Source: Chloroflexota bacterium (lineage in GTDB: Bacteria > Chloroflexota > Chloroflexia > JAMDCE01). Taken from it: a stretch of 17,926 nt of DNA. The notes beneath the pieces were generated by a model. That model was not told where the DNA came from and ran no database searches. It was given only the letters and a program-made list of their open reading frames with translations. Shown here in pieces: positions 1 through 7,084 of the stretch (position 1 is the first letter of the stretch; the number at the start of each line of letters is the position of its first letter). The stretch covers positions 1-17,926 of the forward strand of contig JAMDCE010000576.1 of NCBI GenBank assembly GCA_023489135.1, in the 5' to 3' direction. The translations under genes were made by a program, and so were the position numbers.

Positions 1-154
1 AGAATTATAGCAATTAAGTGCCCTTTTGAGAAATCTCGACCAGCACACCCCTCTCTGAGTGGGGGTGGGGTTTCGCGGCTGCGAGGGCGAGGGTGCACGG
101 AGAACAAACAGGCCCTTGATGGCAGTTGAGGCTGTTGAGCAATTGAGGATAAAA

Positions 155-184
155 TTGACAAATTCGAAGACGGGGTGCTATAAG
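155..184 (+). promoter_or_regulatory. Predicted promoter of the HdrA-like gene
   Basis: A full TTGACA (-35) at 155-160 is followed after 18 bases by TATAAG at 179-184, preceded by TG in extended -10 spacing (TGC at 176-178). The expected start of transcription is near 191, leaving a leader of about ten bases that just contains GAGGA at 193-197, upstream of the GTG at 201. Three TTGAG copies (126-130, 135-139, 143-147) lie upstream of the -35 and could be an activator site, but this is weak. Confidence 0.65.
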
Positions 185-200
185 TGAAAAACGAGGAACG

Positions 201-1607
201 GTGACGGAGGCAGAGGTGCGGAAAGACGAGCTATTCTTCTTACCGGACGAGATTTCCCAGCGGGTGCTGGTCGTAGGCGGGGGCATCGCCGGAATACAGG
301 CTTCACTTGACATAGCGAACATGGGCAACGAAGTGGTACTGCTCGAGCGCGAGCCGAGCCTTGGGGGGCGAATGGCGCGCCTTTCGGCGATGTATCCGAA
401 CTTGGATCATCCGGTATGTCTGCTCCGGGAAATGATGGTGCAGCTATGGAAGCATCCCAAGGTGACCCTGCTGACCAATTCCCGGATCGATAGCCTGGAT
501 GGATTCGCCGGATGCTTCGAAGCCCACGTGACGTCCAGAGCTCGTCGTGTCGGTGAATCCACTTGTACCGGATGCGGAAAATGCTGGCGAGCGTGTCCCG
601 TCAAGGTCGAGTCGGAGTTCGACCTCGGACTGGGGCGAAGGACTGCCATCTATCTCCCCTACCAGCAGGCCATCCCCAGCGTGCCCGTCATTGACGAGAG
701 GAGCTGCCTTCGGTTAAGGGGGAAAGCCTGCTCGGCATGTGTCGAGGCTTGCCCCTTCGACAGCATCGATTTCGAGCAGCCGGATTCCCAATTCGAGGGC
801 ACCTTCGGCGCCGTGGTTCTAGCCACGGGTCTCGACACCGTCGATCCCGCCCTTTCCCCTCAATACGGACACGGCCGATACGCGGACGTGATTACGAGTC
901 TGCAGCTGGAGCGAATGCTGGCCTCCGCCGGACCTACCAAAGGAGAGGTTTTCCGGCCCTCCGATGGCTCACGGCCAGAGTCGGTCGTGTTTGTCTGTTG
1001 CGTGGGGTCGCGCGATCTTTCAATCGGTCGGCCCTACTGCTCCAAGGTCTGCTGCCCGAACGTGGCCAAGCAGGTTATACAGGTGAAGCGATCGTACGGT
1101 CGAGTACAGACCACCGTATTCTATCGCGACATTGTGGCGGGTGGCAAAGGCATTGAGGAACTGGTGCTGGCGGCCCAGGAGGGAGGAGCCAATTACATTC
1201 ACGGTCGGGTCGTGGATATCGTGCCGGCGGAAAAACGTCTACTGGTGCGAGCCGAAAGTATCACCTCGGGTCGGAGCGAGGAGGCGTTAGCGGACCTGGT
1301 GGTTCTGGCGGTTGGTCTGGAGTCCTATCCGGATAGCGTATTGCTGGCGGGGAATCTGGGGGCGATGTGTGACGAGCACGGGTTCATAATGGAGGCGCAG
1401 CGCCAGCTTCAGCCGGTCGATACCAGCGCCCTGGGGGTCTTTGTCGCCGGCTCGGCCAGTGGGCCGAAAGACATCGGTGAAACGTCTGCCCAGGGGAGCG
1501 CGGTGGCGATCAGGGTCGTGTGCTTCCTACGAGACTTGGCTTCCAGGTCCGTGGCGGAGGATAGGTTTGATCTCCCAAGTGCGGGCATAGACCGGTCTTT
1601 GCTATAA
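201..1607 (+). CDS. HdrA-like FAD/iron-sulfur oxidoreductase subunit (CoB-CoM heterodisulfide reductase A family)
   Basis: A cytoplasmic flavin and iron-sulfur protein of 468 aa related to HdrA. HdrA-family proteins pass electrons between soluble partners, often with flavin-based electron bifurcation. An FAD-binding GGGIAG motif is at residues 26-31 and GGRMAR at 55-60. An inserted two-cluster ferredoxin module has C122, C125, C128, C132 and C169, C177, C180, C184. The family CCVGSRD motif is at 266-272, followed by C280, C284 and C285, and the flavin-domain ending VFVAGSASGPKDIGETSAQG is near 413-432. Methanogen HdrA is usually about 650 aa; this one lacks the C-terminal ferredoxin part. No HdrB, HdrC, MvhD or FrhB gene is adjacent, so the electron partners are unknown. 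The GTG start follows GAGGA by a few bases. Twelve bases separate it from the DUF1786 gene or its alternative start, so the two are probably one operon. The family call is firm; the reaction is not. Confidence 0.9.
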   Translation: MTEAEVRKDELFFLPDEISQRVLVVGGGIAGIQASLDIANMGNEVVLLEREPSLGGRMARLSAMYPNLDHPVCLLREMMVQLWKHPKVTLLTNSRIDSLDGFAGCFEAHVTSRARRVGESTCTGCGKCWRACPVKVESEFDLGLGRRTAIYLPYQQAIPSVPVIDERSCLRLRGKACSACVEACPFDSIDFEQPDSQFEGTFGAVVLATGLDTVDPALSPQYGHGRYADVITSLQLERMLASAGPTKGEVFRPSDGSRPESVVFVCCVGSRDLSIGRPYCSKVCCPNVAKQVIQVKRSYGRVQTTVFYRDIVAGGKGIEELVLAAQEGGANYIHGRVVDIVPAEKRLLVRAESITSGRSEEALADLVVLAVGLESYPDSVLLAGNLGAMCDEHGFIMEAQRQLQPVDTSALGVFVAGSASGPKDIGETSAQGSAVAIRVVCFLRDLASRSVAEDRFDLPSAGIDRSLL

Positions 1608-1646
1608 TCTCAGGGGGTTGTGGGGGAAATGGGTAGAGATGCACCA

Positions 1647-2675
1647 ATGAGGATTCTGGCCGTCGACGTTGGGGCCGGCACGCAGGATGTTCTGCTCTAT
1701 GAAAGTGATCGGCCGATAGAGAATTGCGTGAAGCTGGTGATCCCCTCTCAGACAGTGGTCGTGGCACGGCGAATCGCCCGCGCCACTCGGGCAGGGCGCG
1801 ACATCGCCCTGGTAGGAAACCTGATGGGGGGCGGGGCTTGTGGTTCGGCCGTTAAGGAACACATAGCTTCGGGGCTCAAGGTGTACGCCACGGAGTGGGC
1901 TGCCAAAACCTTGCACGATAATCTGGACTACGTGCGAGCGAAGGGGGTGCTGATTGTTCCGGAACCCCCGAAGAATTGCGATCTTATCCAAATGGGTGAC
2001 ATCGACCTACGAGCCTACGAACGGGCGCTAGGCGCCTTTGAAGTTGAGCTTCCCCCGGTCTTCGCGGTGGCGGTTCAGGACCACGGCGAATCTCCTATCC
2101 AAAGCAACCGGGAGTTTCGCTTCGAGCATCTTCGCAGGTTTCTGGAGGCAGGGGGCGAGCTGCGCAGCCTGGTCTATCGCGATGTGCCCGACTATCTGAC
2201 GCGGATGAAAGCGGTTCAAATGGACGTCCCGGGGGCTCTGGTAATGGACACGGGACCGGCGGCCATTTGGGGCGCGCTATTCGACGGGGTCGTGGCCAGG
2301 CACGGCGTGGAAGGCCAGATCCTGGTCAACGTGGGCAACGCTCACACCCTCGGCGCCCTGGTGCAAGACGGGAAGATGGTCGGCCTTTTCGAACACCACA
2401 CGGCAAGCATGACTACCGGCAAGCTGGATTCGTATGTCCGGCGCCTGCGCGAGGCGACGCTGTCGCACGAGGAGGTGCTGGAGGACGGTGGACACGGCTG
2501 CTACGTGATTCCGGGCTACCGGCCTGGATCGGGTTTCGACTTCGTGAGCGTAACGGGTCCTAACCGCGCCCTGGCCGCCGATCTAGGCTACCATTTCGCG
2601 GCGCCGTTTGGGGATATGATGTTGACAGGCTGCTTCGGTTTGGTGGCGGCCGCCAAGGAAGTGGACAACCACTAG
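1647..2675 (+). CDS. DUF1786 family protein (ASKHA-like fold suspected)
   Basis: Matches the DUF1786 family, often annotated without support as a putative pyruvate formate-lyase activating enzyme. It has no radical-SAM CxxxCxxC motif, so that label should not be used. The N-terminus MRILAVDVGAGTQDVLLY is glycine- and aspartate-rich like the phosphate-1 loop of actin/Hsp70/sugar-kinase proteins, and a second segment, VMDTGPAAIWGALFDG, plus ILVNVGNAHT resemble the later phosphate and adenosine motifs. A nucleotide-binding role is therefore inferred, not shown. The start chosen, ATG 1647, puts the conserved MRILAVDVG at the N-terminus (342 aa). GTG 1620 and ATG 1629 are in frame and would add 9 or 6 residues; none has a clean SD site. 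It follows the HdrA-like gene on the same strand and converges with the yhaM-like gene 6 bp away. The true function is unknown. Confidence 0.85.
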   Translation: MRILAVDVGAGTQDVLLYESDRPIENCVKLVIPSQTVVVARRIARATRAGRDIALVGNLMGGGACGSAVKEHIASGLKVYATEWAAKTLHDNLDYVRAKGVLIVPEPPKNCDLIQMGDIDLRAYERALGAFEVELPPVFAVAVQDHGESPIQSNREFRFEHLRRFLEAGGELRSLVYRDVPDYLTRMKAVQMDVPGALVMDTGPAAIWGALFDGVVARHGVEGQILVNVGNAHTLGALVQDGKMVGLFEHHTASMTTGKLDSYVRRLREATLSHEEVLEDGGHGCYVIPGYRPGSGFDFVSVTGPNRALAADLGYHFAAPFGDMMLTGCFGLVAAAKEVDNH

Positions 2676-2681
2676 GTCCTA

Positions 2682-3716
2682 TTACTCATCGGTGAAGTAC
2701 CCCTCGAGGGGAGCCTCCATAACTCGGCGGTGGTTATCGACGTCTTCGCATCCCGCAGGACGTGGAAGCGAGTCGCCGACGAAAACCGAGCGATCCAGGA
2801 ACTTGTTGTAGGCCGTCCAACCGGAGTCGTTCCCGGCGGTGTCTTTCAACGCCTGGGCGAAGATGGCTACCTGCCCGCTGAAGTAGTCGGCCTGATGCAG
2901 AACGCACGCCTCGATCGTCTTGGGGCGTTTGGGCGATTGCCACTCGTATTGACCGTGGTGACTCAGGATCATGTGCCTCAATTTGGTCAGCGTGTCCGGG
3001 GGGAAATCGAAGATCTTCGAAGCCTCTCGAACGACCATTTCCTCGCCCAGAGCGATGTGGCCGAGAAGGCGTCCCTCGTCGCTGAAATCTATCGAGCGTT
3101 TATACTCGTACTCTCGAGTTTTTCCGACGTCGTGCAAGAGAGCGCCCGAGAGAAGAAGGTCCCGGTCGAGCAAGGGATAAATGCGCTGGGCAGCCTGACA
3201 GAACCTTACGACCTCGATAGTGTGCTCCAGGAGGCCACCAAGGCAGGCGTGGTGGATCCGCTTGGCGGCGGGCGCCTGGGCGAACGACTTCAGGTAATCC
3301 CCGGAGAAGAACGATCCCAGCAGGCGCGAAAGGGAAGGATCTCCAACCTCCACGATGATCTGGCGTAGCTCCTCGATCATACTCTCAATGTTTCTCTCGG
3401 AAACTGGAAGGAAGTCGGCCAGCCTGTACTCATCTTCGCGTGCCAACCGCAGTCTGGTGATAGCCATTTCGAGGGTCCCGTTGTGGGTCTGCGTGTATCC
3501 CGACACTTTTACCACGTCATCTTCTTTGATCATCCAGTAATAGTCGTTGCCGTTCTCCCAGGCTTTTGCTTCTATTTCCCCGGTCTTGTCCGCCAGCTTC
3601 ACAATCAGAAACGAACCCACTCTCTCGCGAAATTGGCGCAACTGCCGGCTTCGGACCATGAAGAATCCCGTCACATCCTGACTGTCTCGGAGAGATGATA
3701 TCGTTACCCTGGGCAC
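2682..3716 (-). CDS. yhaM: YhaM-type 3'-5' exoribonuclease (OB-fold plus HD domain)
   Basis: A 344-aa protein of the YhaM/CMP-binding-factor family, metal-dependent enzymes that trim RNA from the 3' end. The N-terminal OB-fold (about residues 10-90) contains GFFMVRSRQL near the start and VKLADKTGEIEAKAWE. The HD phosphohydrolase domain contains HHACLGGLLEHT (H155, H156), the LLHDVGKT signature with H195 and D196, LGHI, and the LSHHG motif with H253 and H254. The length is close to the roughly 314 aa of B. subtilis YhaM. The GTG at 3716 is preferred because GGAGG lies five bases upstream and the protein then begins just before the conserved GFFMV. The longer in-frame GTG start at 3764 has no SD site. 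A good promoter lies upstream at 3799-3827. The gene is transcribed alone and converges with the DUF1786 gene. Confidence 0.88.
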   Translation of the reverse strand: MPRVTISSLRDSQDVTGFFMVRSRQLRQFRERVGSFLIVKLADKTGEIEAKAWENGNDYYWMIKEDDVVKVSGYTQTHNGTLEMAITRLRLAREDEYRLADFLPVSERNIESMIEELRQIIVEVGDPSLSRLLGSFFSGDYLKSFAQAPAAKRIHHACLGGLLEHTIEVVRFCQAAQRIYPLLDRDLLLSGALLHDVGKTREYEYKRSIDFSDEGRLLGHIALGEEMVVREASKIFDFPPDTLTKLRHMILSHHGQYEWQSPKRPKTIEACVLHQADYFSGQVAIFAQALKDTAGNDSGWTAYNKFLDRSVFVGDSLPRPAGCEDVDNHRRVMEAPLEGYFTDE

Positions 3717-3798
3717 GTCTTCCTCCGGGTTTGGGTGTACAACCTGTGCAAAAAGGGAACCCACCAGGACAGCTGAGGTGGGGTTGTTTGCGGCCTAG

Positions 3799-3827
3799 AT
3801 AGTATCCGTTCTCTCACCAAAAGTCAA
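3799..3827 (-). promoter_or_regulatory. Predicted promoter of the yhaM-like gene
   Basis: Read on the minus strand, TTGACT (3827-3822) and TACTAT (3804-3799) are separated by exactly 17 bases. Transcription would start near 3792, giving a leader of roughly 75 bases to the GTG at 3716. The -35 lies 42 bases from the insertion sequence's left terminal-duplicate end, so the promoter core is intact. Confidence 0.6.
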
Positions 3828-3873
3828 GGGGGCGTTATCCGTAAAATCACCCTAGAAATCCGGCAATCCGAGA

Positions 3874-3879
3874 TAACAG
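3874..3879. repeat. Left target-site duplication TAACAG
   Basis: TAACAG directly precedes the left terminal repeat and recurs directly after the right one at 7069-7074. The repaired empty site would read AGATAACAGGCAAGG. Confidence 0.7.
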
Positions 3880-3896
3880 GGGGGTGCGCAGCGGGT
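3880..3896 (+). repeat. Left terminal inverted repeat (IRL)
   Basis: GGGGGTGCGCAGCGGGT matches the reversed right end (7052-7068) at 15 of 17 positions. The two mismatches fall in the outer G-run. The invariant inner part is TGCGCAGCGGGT, whose TGCGCA is itself palindromic. Confidence 0.8.
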
Positions 3897-4002
3897 GAGA
3901 GGGAGAAGGCCAACCCAATAGAGGAATAGAGATCAACCCAGGCACGGAGTGTGCAGGGGGCAAACGTCCTGTAGCCGTTTCGTGTTCTTGGTATAGAAAA
4001 AG

Positions 4003-4051
4003 GGGAACCTCCTTATCGAGGGAGCTTTGACTCCCAAGAAAGGAGGTTTCC
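4003..4051 (+). promoter_or_regulatory. Hairpin burying the ribosome-binding site of the sigma-like gene
   Basis: AACCTCCTT (4006-4014) pairs fully with AAGGAGGTT (4040-4048). The stem can be extended by G4005-T4049 (wobble), G4004-C4050 and G4003-C4051, giving 12 pairs. A second stem, GGGAG (4020-4024) with CTCCC (4031-4035), closes a six-base loop inside it. The 3' arm contains the whole SD, AGGAGG (4041-4046), for the TTG start at 4054. Transcripts entering from outside the element would fold this way and be poorly translated. Known elements such as IS10 use such folding to block read-through expression; the same role here is inferred. Confidence 0.7.
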
Positions 4052-4053
4052 AC

Positions 4054-4704
4054 TTGTCTACACCTAATTCTACCACGTGTGCTCCGCCGAGGGAAGCTAC
4101 CATCTCAACCGAGCAAATGGCTGAGCACGAGGGGTTGGTGGGATGGGTGGTGCGTCGGCAGTGGCTTGGGGGACTGCCATTCGACGACGCTGTGCATGAG
4201 GGGCGTATCGGATTATGGGCTGCCATCCGTGGTTACGACCCGCAACGGGGTACCACCTTCAGCACCTATGCCGTTCCGGCCATCACCCGTGCGGTCTGGC
4301 GTGCTGTTGCCGTCCATTCGCGCCTATCTTCCTCCCCGCTCTTCTCAGATGTCCCCTCTGAGGCTACCGATCTTGTGGATGAGATCCACGACGCCCAGGT
4401 TCGCTCCGCTCTCCTGGACCTCGTTGGGCATCTCCCGCCCCGGCTGGGCGAGATCATCGTCGCTCGCTATGGTTTCGGTCGGAGCCTGCCACAGACATTT
4501 GCGGCCATCGGCCACACGATGGGCATCAGCCGCCAGCGTGTTCACCAACTCCACACCGCGGCGATCCTCTGGCTAGCCCATCCAGCACACTCCTTAACCT
4601 TACGTCGCCTGCTAGAACGCAACCGCCGTTCTGACTACCACCAAACGCTCGCCCGCCACCATAAGGCAGGTCGAGCCGGTCGTGCGCGGAGGGCCAAGCG
4701 ATGA
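4054..4704 (+). CDS. Sigma-70-like protein carried by the insertion sequence (regions 2 and 4 only)
   Basis: A 216-aa protein with clear sigma-70 features. Region 2 spans about 25-90, with LPFDDAVHEGRIGLWAAI followed by YDPQRGTTFSTYA and an arginine/tryptophan-rich helix. Region 4 spans about 118-180, with LPPRLGEIIVARYG and the helix-turn-helix TFAAIGHTMGISRQRVHQL (148-166). Region 3 is missing, and a strongly basic tail (185-216) follows region 4. TTG 4054 is chosen because AGGAGG sits seven bases upstream; the in-frame TTG at 4027 lies in the hairpin loop and lacks an SD. The stop codon overlaps the transposase start as ATGA, implying translational coupling. It lies wholly inside the terminal repeats, so it belongs to the element. 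It may direct RNA polymerase to the element's own promoter, bind the ends, or influence target choice; none of this is shown. Another possibility is a pure DNA-binding accessory protein that no longer contacts polymerase. Confidence 0.85.
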   Translation: MSTPNSTTCAPPREATISTEQMAEHEGLVGWVVRRQWLGGLPFDDAVHEGRIGLWAAIRGYDPQRGTTFSTYAVPAITRAVWRAVAVHSRLSSSPLFSDVPSEATDLVDEIHDAQVRSALLDLVGHLPPRLGEIIVARYGFGRSLPQTFAAIGHTMGISRQRVHQLHTAAILWLAHPAHSLTLRRLLERNRRSDYHQTLARHHKAGRAGRARRAKR

Positions 4705-6701
4705 GTATCCTTCATGGAAGAACCAACCCGGTCTCGCCAGAAAAGGACCTTGCCACGCCAATTCCACCGACCTCCGACGGTCCGCGCACGGAGCAATCCC
4801 CACTCACTGCCATCAAGAAGCGCGCGGCACAACCTCTCTTAGTGGCCATGTTCGCCGTTGAGTCTCTCTTGTCCAGCCTGCCACTGGTCTTCCCCGTAGA
4901 CAATAAGCTGCTCGCTCCGATACGTTCGCACAAAGCAATCGTATCGGAGCCAGCATCCCCCAAGGCGCGTTACCGCTCTCACTACCGCTACCTTGGATCT
5001 GCTGCCCTGTTGGATGGAGCCCGTCTCGCCAAGCTCAGCGACTTTGAAATCGCCATTTACCTCATCGACTTCTCCCCTCTGGAGCCCGTCCTGGTTCGGA
5101 TCTACAAAGTCAGCAACAAGGGCCAGTTACCCTTCCACCCAGTGTCCATGTTCCTCTGCATATGCTTACGTCGCGAACTGAAGCTGGGTTGGCGCAAATT
5201 GGCCAAACTGTTGGCGGGCGACCACGGGGCTGGCTGGCGTACCCTGTTCGGTTTCGACGAGGGTAATACCCCCTCGGCCTCGGGACTGCGCTACTTCTTC
5301 AATACCGTCGGTCCCCAGGTCTTCGATGAACTCTGTCCGTGCTTCATGGACCTTCTGCGCCAGCACGGCCTCTGCCCCGAGCGCAGCACCTACCCCGGCG
5401 ATCCCCCGGAACGTGGCGTAACTATGAGTCACGACGGCATGCTTCATCAATCCCTCAGCCGCCCCAGCTGTCAACTCACCACCAATGACTGCTACCAGCC
5501 AGTGGCAGAGCCCCGAGACATATCAAATCAAGTAAGTAGTGGGGTAGAGCACCCACAGGACGTGGCCGAAAGCGATGCCAGCGACACATCGGCCCAGCCC
5601 TTCCCTCAGTCACAGACAGAGCGAGGGAAGGGCCAGGATGCCACTCCTATCGAGACCCCCAGCGCCAATTCAGCGCCAATCCCTGGGGCCAGTCCTTCTC
5701 TGGACTGCAAACGGAGCGAGGAAGGAACCAGCAATCCCACCGATAAGCCCCCTACAGCTCAGGGTCGACCCTGCAACGCCCGAGACAAGGGTCTCCCGGG
5801 TTGTTCTTGCAACACCCCAGAATGCCAAGAGCGCTGTAAGCGGGCTAGTACCCTGGACCCCAAGGCTAGGTTCATCCACTACGAGGGACACAACAACAAA
5901 CACCAGAAGGCGGAGGCCGAGCCCAGTAAAGAGGACAAGGCCAAAGGGACGGATGTGTTTGGCTATCGCAGCACCGCCCAGCGGGAATTAGACGACCGTT
6001 TTTCAGTAGCCTGGACGGCGAAAAGCAGCTTCTATTCGGCCAATGTCGATGAGCGCAAGATTTTCCCTAAGGAAGTGCAGGAGGTCCGGGACCGGTTCCC
6101 CACTCTGAGCATCGGCGAGTATCTGGGGGATTCGGGAATTGGCTATGAAGAATCCCTAAATGCCATCTGGAATCTGGGGGCCTTGCGCATGGTGGACATC
6201 CGCGCGGACGCGGGAGACAAGGACCTGGAAAAGTGCATACTTCGGGGCTACAACGGGAATGGTCATCCGCTGTGTCCCCACGGTTACGAACTCCACTCTA
6301 ACGGCTATGACTACAACAGTCGTCGCAGAAAGTATGTATGTCGGCAGGCGTGTCGTAAGGAGCCGCGCACGGAGGGTGAGGAGGTATGCGCAGTAGAGGG
6401 TTGCCCCTACCTGGATGAGGGATCTTTGGGCTTCACCATCAATGTGGGGCGAACGTTGCCTGGTGGGTGCGTACGACTGGCCAGGGAGATACCCTACGGA
6501 TCGGAAGAATGGGACCAGCGCTACGGGCGGCGGAACCTCTCGGAGAACCGCAACTCGCAGTTGGAAGGAATGGGCCTGAAGCGGATGAAGTCCTACGGCA
6601 CGGAGCGTAACACCAAAGAGGTGCAGGTGGCCGACTTCATGGTCAACCTGCACACGCTAGGCCGGCTAGTAAGGGAGGCCAGCAACTTCCAGACAATGTA
6701 G
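4701..6701 (+). CDS. DDE transposase with IS4-type Y-R-E signature and a long hydrophilic insert
   Basis: A 666-aa transposase expected to cut and join the element ends. The N-terminal part (about 100-215) resembles the helical N-domain of IS5/IS1182-type enzymes (LSDFEIAIYLIDF, FHPVSMFLCICLRRELKLGWRKLAK). Likely catalytic residues are D245 (SHDGMLHQ), D477 (YLGDSGIGYEE) and E615. The last lies in Y608-x2-R611-x3-E615, the IS4-superfamily spacing; the usual lysine seven residues on is E622. Between D245 and D477 there is a polar, proline/serine-rich stretch (about 265-385) ending in a cysteine cluster (C368, C370, C375, C379). A second cysteine set (C525, C547, C551, C563, C568) precedes the final Glu and may bind zinc. 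The ATG overlaps the stop of the sigma-like gene, and GGAGG lies eight bases upstream. No frameshift or internal stop is present. Confidence 0.85.
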   Translation: MSILHGRTNPVSPEKDLATPIPPTSDGPRTEQSPLTAIKKRAAQPLLVAMFAVESLLSSLPLVFPVDNKLLAPIRSHKAIVSEPASPKARYRSHYRYLGSAALLDGARLAKLSDFEIAIYLIDFSPLEPVLVRIYKVSNKGQLPFHPVSMFLCICLRRELKLGWRKLAKLLAGDHGAGWRTLFGFDEGNTPSASGLRYFFNTVGPQVFDELCPCFMDLLRQHGLCPERSTYPGDPPERGVTMSHDGMLHQSLSRPSCQLTTNDCYQPVAEPRDISNQVSSGVEHPQDVAESDASDTSAQPFPQSQTERGKGQDATPIETPSANSAPIPGASPSLDCKRSEEGTSNPTDKPPTAQGRPCNARDKGLPGCSCNTPECQERCKRASTLDPKARFIHYEGHNNKHQKAEAEPSKEDKAKGTDVFGYRSTAQRELDDRFSVAWTAKSSFYSANVDERKIFPKEVQEVRDRFPTLSIGEYLGDSGIGYEESLNAIWNLGALRMVDIRADAGDKDLEKCILRGYNGNGHPLCPHGYELHSNGYDYNSRRRKYVCRQACRKEPRTEGEEVCAVEGCPYLDEGSLGFTINVGRTLPGGCVRLAREIPYGSEEWDQRYGRRNLSENRNSQLEGMGLKRMKSYGTERNTKEVQVADFMVNLHTLGRLVREASNFQTM

Positions 6702-7051
6702 GGTGGGGTAACTGAGCTTCAATAGTGGCGAAGGTGACTTGCTCTTCGCAAAAACCCCGGACAAACCGAAGGAAGAGCGGGTTAGGGGGATATTCTTGTC
6801 TGCCGTTATCCATCGCCCTCCACGATACCTAAGATCGATTCCCAGTTCCATCTCTTCGCTGAAATAGGTTTCGCAGCCCTCGAAAACACCCCCGCCAAAT
6901 ATTGCGGACTACCCGCTGCGCAATTTGTGGCCAACCGCTGCGCAGTTTTCCCCAACAAGCAAGCATACCGACGACGAAAAAGTCGTCTCAACCCAACGCC
7001 AGTTAGGATATCGAGCCTTCCTCCTTTCCCTACTCATCAACCTGCGTCTTG
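6702..7051 (+). other. Non-coding right end of the insertion sequence
   Basis: About 350 bases without a credible gene. It holds two extra copies of the terminal-repeat core (6911-6922 and 6934-6944), a short hairpin GACGAC-GAAAAA-GTCGTC near 6970-6986, a CAACCCA copy at 6989-6995 matching those at the left end, and a long-looped inverted pair GCTCTTC (6741-6747) / GAAGAGC (6772-6778). None of the hairpins is followed by a T-run, so I call no terminator. Confidence 0.55.
6911..6944 (-). repeat. Two subterminal copies of the terminal-repeat core
   Basis: ACCCGCTGCGCA at 6911-6922 is identical to the inner 12 bases of the right terminal repeat (7052-7063) and is the reverse complement of those of the left one. 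ACCGCTGCGCA at 6934-6944 is a second copy whose CCGCTGCGCA core begins 22 bp after that of the first, about two helical turns. All three right-end copies point the same way. They are probably extra binding sites for the transposase or the sigma-like protein. Only one copy is found at the left end. Confidence 0.65.
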
Positions 7052-7068
7052 ACCCGCTGCGCAAGCCC
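7052..7068 (-). repeat. Right terminal inverted repeat (IRR)
   Basis: ACCCGCTGCGCAAGCCC is the reverse complement of the left end with two mismatches and is followed immediately by the duplicated TAACAG. Confidence 0.8.
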
Positions 7069-7074
7069 TAACAG
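7069..7074. repeat. Right target-site duplication TAACAG
   Basis: This is the second copy of the TAACAG found at 3874-3879. It ends ten bases before the -35 box of the next promoter. Confidence 0.7.
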
Positions 7075-7084
7075 GCAAGGGCTC

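Larger units (their letters stand above)
3717..4053. other. Intergenic region shared by the yhaM promoter and the left end of the insertion sequence
   Basis: From left to right this stretch holds the leader and promoter of the minus-strand yhaM-like gene, the left target duplicate TAACAG (3874-3879), the left terminal repeat (3880-3896), two CAACCCA copies (3911-3917, 3934-3940) inside the element, and the hairpin that buries the SD of the sigma-like gene. No further gene is visible. Confidence 0.6.
3880..7068 (+). mobile_element. Complete 3.19-kb insertion sequence carrying a sigma-70-like gene and a DDE transposase
   Basis: The ends are defined by 17-bp inverted repeats (left GGGGGTGCGCAGCGGGT, right, reversed, GGGCTTGCGCAGCGGGT, 15 of 17 identical) and a 6-bp direct repeat TAACAG on both sides. 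Inside are two plus-strand genes joined by an ATGA overlap: a sigma-70-like protein (4054-4704) and a 666-aa transposase (4701-6701). About 160 bp of left end and 370 bp of right end are non-coding. The right end carries two additional copies of the terminal core CCGCTGCGCA. Both reading frames are open and the catalytic residues are present, so the element may be active. The transposase has IS4-superfamily features; I cannot assign it to a named IS group, and I know of no described family with a sigma-like partner gene. Confidence 0.85.

Noticed and set aside
46..73. CACCCC...GGGGTG followed by TTT as terminator of an upstream gene
   Set aside because: The stem is only six pairs with a ten-base loop and three T's, and no upstream gene is visible, so I do not call it.
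14..328. Minus-strand frame across the HdrA-like promoter and gene start
   Set aside because: It overlaps a good promoter and the N-terminus of a firm gene in antisense; no motif or SD.
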